From Alphaproteobacteria bacterium (GTDB lineage Bacteria; Pseudomonadota; Alphaproteobacteria; UBA7887): a stretch of DNA of 10,749 nt. Where the stretch lies: contig JANQOH010000070.1 in NCBI GenBank assembly GCA_028289725.1, forward strand, positions 1 through 10,749, written 5' to 3'. This document shows, piece by piece, positions 5,519 through 10,749 of this stretch. A program made the translations under genes and the position numbers. Each line of letters begins with the position of its first letter. Position 1 is the stretch's first letter. A model generated the notes under the pieces. It was given only the letters and a program-made list of their open reading frames with translations, was not told the DNA's origin and made no database searches.

Positions 5519-7326
5519 CCGGCGGGCGCGGTCTCGAACGCCGCTTCAAGCTCGTCGACGAAGGACTCGATCACGCCGAGCCCCTTGCTCCAAAAAGCGG
5601 GATCGCTCGCGTCGAGCCCGAACGGCGCCAAAAGTTCTTTGTGCCGCAGCGTGCCGCCGGCGCGCAGCATGTCGAGATATTTCGCCTGAAAACCCTGTTC
5701 GGCGTCTTGATAGACCGCGTAGAGCGCGTTCACCAAACAATCGCCGAAGGCATAGGCGTAGACGTAGAACGGCGTGTGGATGAAATGCGGGATGTAGGAC
5801 CAATAGCAGCGATAGCTGTCGTCCATCCGGATGGCCGGCCCGAGACTCTCGCCCTGGACGGACATCCAGGCATCGCCGATATCATCTGGCGTCAACTCGC
5901 CATCGCGGCGGCGATCGTGCACCTTGCGCTCGAATTCGCAAAACGCGATTTGGCGCACGACGGTGTTCAGCATGTCTTCGACCTTGCTCGCCAGCATAAT
6001 GCGGCGCCGGGTCGGGTCTTGCTCGGCATTGAGCATGGCGCGGAAGGTTAGCTGCTCGCCGAACACGCTGGCGGTCTCGGCAAGCGTCAACGGCGTGTCG
6101 GACATCAGCGCACCCTGCGGGCCCGCCAGAACTTGATGAACGCCGTGGCCGAGTTCGTGCGCCAACGTCATGACATCGCGCGTCTTACCTTGATAGTTCA
6201 GCAACAAATAGGGGTGCGCGGACGGCACCGTCGGGTGCGAGAACGCGCCCGGCGCTTTGCCCTCGCGGACCGGTGCATCGATCCAGCCACTGTCGAAAAA
6301 GCGGCGGCCGATGTCCGCCAATTCCGGCGAAAAGGCTTCATAGGCCTCAAGTACCGTCGATTGCGCTGTGTCCCAGGGAACGACTTTGTCATCGTCTTCC
6401 GGCAGCGGCGCATTGCGGTCCCAATAGTCGAGCGCGTCGACACCGAACCATTTCGCTTTGATGGCGTAGTAGCGGTGCGAAAGGTGGGGATAGGCCGCCC
6501 GTACCGCCGCGATCAACGCTTCGACAACCTCGTCCTCGACCACGTTTTCGAGATTGCGCTGCGATATCGGTTGCGCGTAGTTGCGCCAGCGATCCTCAAT
6601 CTCCTTGTCCTTGGCAAGGGTATTCGTGATCAGCGCGAAGGTCTGACCGTTTTCGCCCAATACCCCGGACAGCGATTCGGCAATTTCGCGGCGCGCCGCC
6701 GCATCTTTCGACGACAGAATGTCCAGCGCTTGCGCATTGGTCAGTTGTTCGCCACGAAATGGGAAGCGCAACCGTGCCAGGGTCTCATCAAACAGACGCA
6801 CCCATGCGGCGCGTCCGGCGACATGCTTTTCATGCAGCAGTTTTTCCAGCGCATCGTCCAGCTGATGGTCACGAAAGGCGCGCAAATCGCGGATCCAAGG
6901 CCGGTAGCGCGCGAACGCCGCATCCTCGAGTTGGCGCTCGAGCACGTCATCCTCGATGCGGTTGAGTTCCAGCGTGACGAACAGTGTCTTGGTGCTGATG
7001 TCGTTGGTGCGCTCCTGCATGGTCTGCAGAAATCGGCCGGATTCGGGGTCATTCATGTCGCGCGCATACACTAGATAGGCGAAGCTCATGACCCGTCCCA
7101 GCACATCGCTCAGCCCGTCGTACCGCGACAAAAGGTCGGCCAACGCCGCGCCGTCGAGCGAGGCCAATTTGCCCTCATATTGATCCGCCAGGGCTTCGGC
7201 CTCTTTGGCGGCGCGCTGAATATCAGCCTCCAGGGCCGGGGCATCGGTCGCCGGATAGAGATCGGTCAGGTCCCATTCCGGCAAGGCGCCAAGGTCTTCG
7301 GGTTTTGTTTTCGCGGTCGCGGTCAT
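5515..7326 (-). CDS. pepF: M3-family oligoendopeptidase F
   Basis: The product has 603 residues, normal for PepF-type M3B peptidases, which are cytoplasmic zinc enzymes cutting short peptides. The zinc site is HELGH at residues 390-394 (His390, Glu391, His394), with the third ligand probably Glu417 in LAETASVFGE. The substrate-binding aromatic stretch near the end reads IPHFIHTPFYVYAYAFG (about 512-528). The N-terminus MTATAKTKPEDLGALPEWDLTDLY resembles family members, whose first recognisable block is WDLTDLY. I chose ATG 7326 because GGAGAA lies 5 bases upstream and a sigma-70-like promoter sits just before it; in-frame codons further upstream would run through that promoter. The stop overlaps the UbiB-like kinase start by 4 bases, so the two are co-translated. 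No signal peptide. Confidence 0.95.
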   Translation of the reverse strand: MTATAKTKPEDLGALPEWDLTDLYPATDAPALEADIQRAAKEAEALADQYEGKLASLDGAALADLLSRYDGLSDVLGRVMSFAYLVYARDMNDPESGRFLQTMQERTNDISTKTLFVTLELNRIEDDVLERQLEDAAFARYRPWIRDLRAFRDHQLDDALEKLLHEKHVAGRAAWVRLFDETLARLRFPFRGEQLTNAQALDILSSKDAAARREIAESLSGVLGENGQTFALITNTLAKDKEIEDRWRNYAQPISQRNLENVVEDEVVEALIAAVRAAYPHLSHRYYAIKAKWFGVDALDYWDRNAPLPEDDDKVVPWDTAQSTVLEAYEAFSPELADIGRRFFDSGWIDAPVREGKAPGAFSHPTVPSAHPYLLLNYQGKTRDVMTLAHELGHGVHQVLAGPQGALMSDTPLTLAETASVFGEQLTFRAMLNAEQDPTRRRIMLASKVEDMLNTVVRQIAFCEFERKVHDRRRDGELTPDDIGDAWMSVQGESLGPAIRMDDSYRCYWSYIPHFIHTPFYVYAYAFGDCLVNALYAVYQDAEQGFQAKYLDMLRAGGTLRHKELLAPFGLDASDPAFWSKGLGVIESFVDELEAAFETAPAG

Positions 7327-7352
7327 GTTTTTCTCCGATTCGATACGCCGAG

Positions 7353-7381
7353 CATATAGGACCGGATCAAGCCGGTGCCAA
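7353..7381 (-). promoter_or_regulatory. Candidate sigma-70 promoter for pepF with a dyad in the spacer
   Basis: Read on the minus strand, TTGGCA (7381-7376, five of six to TTGACA) and TATATG (7358-7353, four of six to TATAAT) are separated by exactly 17 bases. Transcription would begin near 7346 and leave a leader of about 20 bases containing the GGAGAA ribosome binding site. Largely within the spacer is a perfect dyad, ACCGG-N6-CCGGT (7361-7376), where a repressor or activator could sit. Consensus matching by eye only. Confidence 0.5.
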
Positions 7382-7386
7382 CGGTC

Positions 7387-7414
7387 TCGACAATCAGTAA
7401 GATCGCATGAAAAT
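7387..7414 (+). promoter_or_regulatory. Weak candidate promoter for the acyl-CoA synthetase gene
   Basis: TCGACA (7387-7392, five of six to TTGACA) and GAAAAT (7409-7414, four of six to TATAAT) are 16 bases apart. Initiation near 7421 would give a leader of roughly 24 bases that includes the GGGGA ribosome binding site. It sits back to back with the pepF promoter, so the two genes probably share this 118-bp control region. The match is weak and other promoters are possible. Confidence 0.3.
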
Positions 7415-7444
7415 GATTGAACGCGACATGAGTGGGGAAACGTG

Positions 7445-9229
7445 ATGAAGCTCGACACTTGGCCAAATTTGGTCGTCATGCTGTTCGATCAGGCAGCGAA
7501 ATATGGCGACGCGCCATTCCTGTGGGAAAAGCGCGATGGCGCCTATCGCTCGATCAGCTGGCGCGAGGCCGCCGAACAAGTGAGCGCGTTGGCCCGCGCC
7601 TTGAAAGCCTATGGCTTGGCAAAGGGCGATCGCGTGGTGCTGTTGTCCGAGAACGCGCCGCATTGGGCGATCGCCGATTTCGCGATTATGGCGGCGGGCG
7701 GTGTGAGCGTGCCGGCCTACACCACGAACACCGCGCGCGATCACTCCCACATCCTTCAGGATTGCGGTGCCACTGCCGCCATTGTATCGACCAACGCGCT
7801 GGCCGGACCGCTGATCGAAGCGGCCAAAGACGCCAAGACACTCAAACGGATCATCTGTATTGAAGCCACCGACTTTGCGCCGCCCGCGCATGTCACGCTG
7901 TCATCCTGGGCGGACGCGCTCAAGGAAGGCAGCGCCGCGGCAGGCGACCCGGCCGCGGACGCGCGCGCGATTGACGCCGGTGCGCTCGCTTGCCTGATCT
8001 ACACCTCGGGCACCGGCGGCGTGCCAAAAGGCGTGATGCTTAGCCATCGCGCCATGATGTGCAATTGCGTTGGCGCTCATGATCTTTTGTTGGAGCTCGG
8101 GCTCGGCTCCGAAGTGTTTCTCTCTTTCCTGCCGCTTTCGCATTCCTACGAGCATAGTTGCGGCCTGATGTTCCCGGTCGCGATTGGCGCGCAGATTTAC
8201 TATGCCGAAGGCGTCGAGACGCTGACGACCAACCTCGCGGAAGCGCGCCCGACCATCATGACCGCGGTGCCGCGGCTTTATGAAGTGATGCGCCAACGCA
8301 TCCTAGCCGGCGTCAAGCGTCAGAAAGGTCTGAAAGCCAAATTGTTCTGGCGTGCCGTGGAGCTTGGAAGGAAGCGCTATGAGGCGCCGGAAACGATGAG
8401 CCTCGGCGAACGCTTGATGGATTGGCTGGTCGATCGTTTGGTGCGCAACAAAGTGCGCGCGCGGTTTGGCGGCCGGCTGAAGGCGCTGGTCTCCGGCGGC
8501 GCACCACTGAACTATGATGTTGGCATTTTCTTCACGGCACTCGGCCTTCGGTTGCTGCAAGGCTATGGTCAGACCGAGGCTGCGCCCGTGGTGAGCTGCA
8601 ACCCGCCCTCGCGCATCAAACTGCGTACGGTCGGGCCCGCTCTCACCGACGTCGAAGTCAAGATTGCCGACGACGGCGAGATCCTCGTGCGTGGTCCGCT
8701 GCTGATGGACGGTTATTGGAACCATAAGGATCTCAGCGAAGAAACCCTGCGCGATGGCTGGCTCCACACCGGTGACATTGGTGTGATTGATCAGGATGGG
8801 TACATCCAAATCACCGATCGCAAAAAGGACATCATCGTCAACTCCGGCGGCGACAATATTTCGCCGCAACGCGTCGAGGGCATCTTGACGCTGGAACCCG
8901 AAATCGAACAAGCAATGGTGATTGGCGACCAACGCCCGCACCTGGTCGGTCTTTTGGTCCCCAGCGAGGAATTCATTCGCGACTGGGCGCGCGACAATAG
9001 CGCCAGTGGTGACCTGGCCGCGATTCGCGACGACAAGGCATTTCGCGCGGCCGTCGGCGAAGCGGTTGACCGCGCCAATGGCGGTCTATCGCAAATCGAG
9101 AAGATCAAACGTTACGTGATCGCGACCGAAGCGTTCTCAGTCGATAACGGCATGATGACGCCGACCATGAAAGTGCGGCGCCACGAAATCCTGAAGCACT
9201 ATCAATCGGAGCTTGAAGGGCTTTATTGA
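7445..9229 (+). CDS. Long-chain acyl-CoA synthetase (AMP-binding, FAA1/FadD15-like)
   Basis: The 594-residue protein activates fatty acids with ATP to acyl-AMP and then acyl-CoA. Adenylate-forming motifs are in order: the phosphate loop YTSGTGGVPKG (186-196), LPLSHSYEH (229-237) before the substrate pocket, GYGQTEAAP (373-381), the hinge region with HTGD (441-444) and DRKKDIIVNSGGDNISP (458-474), and the C-terminal catalytic Lys576 in TPTMKVRR. The long linker with FWRAVELGRKR (301-311) and the length fit the COG1022 long-chain group rather than short-chain acetyl-CoA synthetases. I prefer ATG 7445, six bases after GGGGA (7434-7438), over GTG 7442, which would be too close. The start overlaps the stop of a 12-codon mini-ORF. 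The gene's last 7 bases overlap the convergent DUF2927-like gene. Chain-length preference cannot be read from sequence. Confidence 0.93.
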   Translation: MKLDTWPNLVVMLFDQAAKYGDAPFLWEKRDGAYRSISWREAAEQVSALARALKAYGLAKGDRVVLLSENAPHWAIADFAIMAAGGVSVPAYTTNTARDHSHILQDCGATAAIVSTNALAGPLIEAAKDAKTLKRIICIEATDFAPPAHVTLSSWADALKEGSAAAGDPAADARAIDAGALACLIYTSGTGGVPKGVMLSHRAMMCNCVGAHDLLLELGLGSEVFLSFLPLSHSYEHSCGLMFPVAIGAQIYYAEGVETLTTNLAEARPTIMTAVPRLYEVMRQRILAGVKRQKGLKAKLFWRAVELGRKRYEAPETMSLGERLMDWLVDRLVRNKVRARFGGRLKALVSGGAPLNYDVGIFFTALGLRLLQGYGQTEAAPVVSCNPPSRIKLRTVGPALTDVEVKIADDGEILVRGPLLMDGYWNHKDLSEETLRDGWLHTGDIGVIDQDGYIQITDRKKDIIVNSGGDNISPQRVEGILTLEPEIEQAMVIGDQRPHLVGLLVPSEEFIRDWARDNSASGDLAAIRDDKAFRAAVGEAVDRANGGLSQIEKIKRYVIATEAFSVDNGMMTPTMKVRRHEILKHYQSELEGLY

Positions 9230-9939
9230 GCGACGATCAACCGATCGAGGTCATCCCAGTGAAGATCGAAAGCCTCACGCACTTGCGCCTGCGTGTCGCC
9301 CGGCGATAGATAGCCATACAAGAAAGCGAGAACTTTTACATCGATATGCGCGAGCGCGAGCGCCGTCGAAGTCTCCGTTTCGGTCTGGAAAACCACACTA
9401 TCCGGAAAATTGCGCGAATGGCCGCTCGGACCCAAGGCGTGATACAGCTCGTGGATCAGCGTCGCTTTTCGTTCGTCGCCACTGAGTTCGTCCTTGATCA
9501 AGGTGACCGAAATGAGCGCCGCGTGATCCGGCCGCACCGAGAGTTCGGTATACCCGGCACCACGCTTCGCAATGTCCGCTTGCATGCCGTGACGCGCCGC
9601 CATGGCCGGCATGGTCTCGCTGGTTGCGAATAAGATGCCGATATTGACATTGACTTGGTCGACATCCTCGATCCGAATTGGAAGGTCGCCCATCAGGCGA
9701 TTCCACCTCGCGATGGCCCGCGCCACATAGTCACGATCTTCGTCGGTTGCGCCGATCAAGATAACGACCGGTTGCTCGTCCCACCGCGTGACCCGGTCAC
9801 CGGCATAGGTCGAATCTGCAAGGGCGGTGAACAAGACATCGCGGACATGCATCCATTCCCGTTCACGCAGTGTGTCGGCGCTTGCTGACGCGACATGCGC
9901 AAGGCACAAAATCAGTGCCGCGATATTTGCTCGCATCAT
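9223..9939 (-). CDS. Predicted exported DUF2927-like protein with HExxH motif
   Basis: The product has 238 residues from the first of two adjacent ATGs (9939 or 9936). Numbering from the second ATG, residues 1-20 form a signal peptide, MRANIAALILCLAHVASASA, with a likely cut at ASA/DT; the Cys is not in a lipobox. The mature part has a central HELYHALGPSGH (162-173), then FPDSVVF and LAFLYGYLSPG. This layout (E-L-x-x-A-L-G, D-S-x-x-F, L-Y-x-x-L-x-P-G) resembles DUF2927, a family of unknown function in Proteobacteria. The intact HExxH with a further His seven residues after the second His suggests a zinc peptidase, but activity is not established. The ATG lies 2 bases after the PaaA-like gene's stop and no Shine-Dalgarno signal is evident, so it is probably translated by coupling. 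Confidence 0.7.
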   Translation of the reverse strand: MMRANIAALILCLAHVASASADTLREREWMHVRDVLFTALADSTYAGDRVTRWDEQPVVILIGATDEDRDYVARAIARWNRLMGDLPIRIEDVDQVNVNIGILFATSETMPAMAARHGMQADIAKRGAGYTELSVRPDHAALISVTLIKDELSGDERKATLIHELYHALGPSGHSRNFPDSVVFQTETETSTALALAHIDVKVLAFLYGYLSPGDTQAQVREAFDLHWDDLDRLIVAQ

Positions 9940-9941
9940 GA

Positions 9942-10712
9942 TTAGGTAACGGATTCGAGGCCCAGTTTGGAAAGCCGCGGACCGATATCGTTCTGCCATG
10001 CCCCGAGCAAATCGGAATTTGCCGCCTTTTTGAGGCCGTAGGCGCGGTAGAGCTCCAAACGATCCGAATCGCCGCGGCCAAAACTCGCCGCGACGCGGGG
10101 CTGCCAATAGGCCACCGCCGCCTGCGGCCGGGTCAAATTGCCCGACCGTTCGATCAATGTCGCGAGCGCGGTCTCGCCTTGTCGTGCGTGGCGCTCTTCG
10201 CCGGCGATGACATCGGACAAAGTCGCGGCGAAGGGCGCATAGGAACAGTCGGCCTGATCGGTTAGCTGCACGACCGACGCCGAGCCCATCAGCATTTCGA
10301 AGATCAACGCGTCAAGCCAGCCCTGCAACGGATAGTGAAAGACGTTCAAGCGCTTGTCGCCGCCGATGCGGCGCGTGCCGAGATTGGCCGACCGGTCCAC
10401 GCGGCCCGCCCAGGCATGCTCCGCCAAATAAAGATCCGGCTTCACGCCAAAAGGCTCCAGGAGCGACAGCACCCGGTTCGCATGATCATATTTCTCGCTG
10501 ACCATGCGCGCGGCCAAAACGCGGTCTTCCAGCGTCGGCGCGGCGTTTACCAGTTCGGCGAAGCCCGCCGCGCCCGCCAGCTCCGAATCCACCAAAACCA
10601 CCATCAATCGCATCAATTCGGTGCGGTAGCCCGGCGTCACGTCGTCGGGACCGTCGATGCGGCCGCCGTCCCCGATACGCGCGGCGAGCGCGCGGTCATT
10701 GTCGTGCATCAT
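9942..10712 (-). CDS. PaaA-like ferritin-fold protein (phenylacetate oxygenase family) with altered di-iron site
   Basis: The 256-residue protein aligns by eye along its length with PaaA, the catalytic subunit of phenylacetyl-CoA epoxidase. Matching segments are SELAG (43-47), APTL (58-61), FHYP (125-128), SYAPFAATL (157-165) and EERHARQGE (172-180). Recalled E. coli PaaA ligands are Glu42, Glu72, His75, Asp126, Glu155 and His158. Here Glu44, His77, Glu172 and His175 are kept, but Glu72 corresponds to Lys74 (Glu73 is next to it) and Asp126 falls at LMG (141-143) with no acid. It may therefore be a non-catalytic partner subunit, as PaaC is, or have an altered metal site. ATG 10712 forms an ATGA overlap with an apparent upstream stop; ATG 10709, four bases after AGGA, is an alternative, and the frame stays open to the window edge. 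Confidence 0.75.
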   Translation of the reverse strand: MMHDNDRALAARIGDGGRIDGPDDVTPGYRTELMRLMVVLVDSELAGAAGFAELVNAAPTLEDRVLAARMVSEKYDHANRVLSLLEPFGVKPDLYLAEHAWAGRVDRSANLGTRRIGGDKRLNVFHYPLQGWLDALIFEMLMGSASVVQLTDQADCSYAPFAATLSDVIAGEERHARQGETALATLIERSGNLTRPQAAVAYWQPRVAASFGRGDSDRLELYRAYGLKKAANSDLLGAWQNDIGPRLSKLGLESVT

Positions 10713-10749
10713 GTCCTGGCGACGTCCTTGGCGGTTGCGGGTCGGGCGA
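10709..10749 (-). CDS. C-terminal tail of an unknown upstream gene (partial)
   Basis: In one minus-strand frame the last bases of the window read ARPATAKDVART followed by TGA (10711-10709). That stop overlaps the ATG at 10712 of the PaaA-like gene as ATGA, the usual spacing of coupled genes. This suggests the PaaA-like and DUF2927-like genes are downstream members of a longer operon. Only 12 codons are visible, so the product cannot be identified and the call rests on position alone. Confidence 0.35.
   Translation of the reverse strand, partial: ARPATAKDVART

Noticed and set aside
4883..6051. Two long plus-strand open frames (4883-5689 and 5257-6051) opposite the kinase and pepF
   Set aside because: They cross the kinase/pepF boundary antisense to two well-supported genes and show no domain or ribosome binding signal.
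6133..7074. 313-codon plus-strand open frame opposite pepF
   Set aside because: It lies wholly antisense to a gene with all M3 peptidase motifs; its Arg-rich composition with no recognisable domain is typical of a shadow frame in GC-rich DNA.
7327..7479. 51-codon N-terminal extension of pepF to an ATG at 7479
   Set aside because: The added residues do not resemble the family, would cover the candidate promoter and overlap the divergent gene, while ATG 7326 has a good ribosome binding site.
8000..8032. Gly for the second Thr in the acyl-CoA synthetase phosphate loop (TSGTGG)
   Set aside because: The rest of the loop and all other catalytic motifs are intact, and I recall this variant in related proteobacterial enzymes.
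8303..8941. 212-codon minus-strand open frame inside the acyl-CoA synthetase gene
   Set aside because: It is antisense to conserved adenylate-forming motifs and has no family resemblance.
9940..10107. N-terminal extension of the DUF2927-like protein to 10107
   Set aside because: It would bury a clear signal peptide inside the protein and overlap the PaaA-like gene by 166 bases.

Overview
This 10.7-kb window looks like chromosomal DNA from a GC-rich alphaproteobacterium, perhaps of the Rhodospirillales type. The assignment rests on protein character, GC-rich codon choice with long antisense open frames, and gene density. No rRNA, tRNA, CRISPR array, insertion sequence or phage gene was seen.

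Left part (1-1577). A truncated enoyl-CoA hydratase/isomerase gene runs leftward off the edge. Divergent from it is a small two-helix membrane protein gene closed by a convincing intrinsic terminator. Next comes a 36-residue membrane micro-ORF with a strong ribosome binding site. Its stop codon overlaps the start of a KANL/Tex30-like alpha/beta hydrolase (TAATG).

Centre-left (1694-4170). Three plus-strand genes form a compact cassette: an SxtJ-family membrane protein, a DUF5989 membrane peptide (SxtK-like) and a NodU/CmcH/SxtI-type carbamoyltransferase. The same trio is known from saxitoxin clusters and from many unrelated genomes. No other natural-product gene lies in the window, so the acceptor is unknown. 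Three tandem 7-mers sit immediately before the carbamoyltransferase start codon.

Centre (4178-7326, minus strand). An M3-family oligoendopeptidase (PepF) gene is followed, with an ATGA overlap, by an AarF/UbiB-family atypical kinase gene. A plausible sigma-70 promoter lies just upstream of pepF.

Right part (7445-10749). A long-chain acyl-CoA synthetase gene runs rightward from the shared intergenic region with pepF, and its 3' end overlaps a minus-strand operon by 7 bp. That operon holds, in transcription order, the tail of an unknown gene, a PaaA-like ferritin-fold protein in which two of the six di-iron ligands of PaaA appear lost, and a predicted exported DUF2927-like protein with an intact HExxH motif.

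Several genes handle CoA thioesters or belong to families that do: the hydratase, the acyl-CoA synthetase and the PaaA-like protein. The best candidates for little-described biology are the orphan carbamoyltransferase/SxtJ/DUF5989 trio, the degenerate PaaA homologue paired with an exported HExxH protein, and the micro-ORF coupled to the hydrolase.
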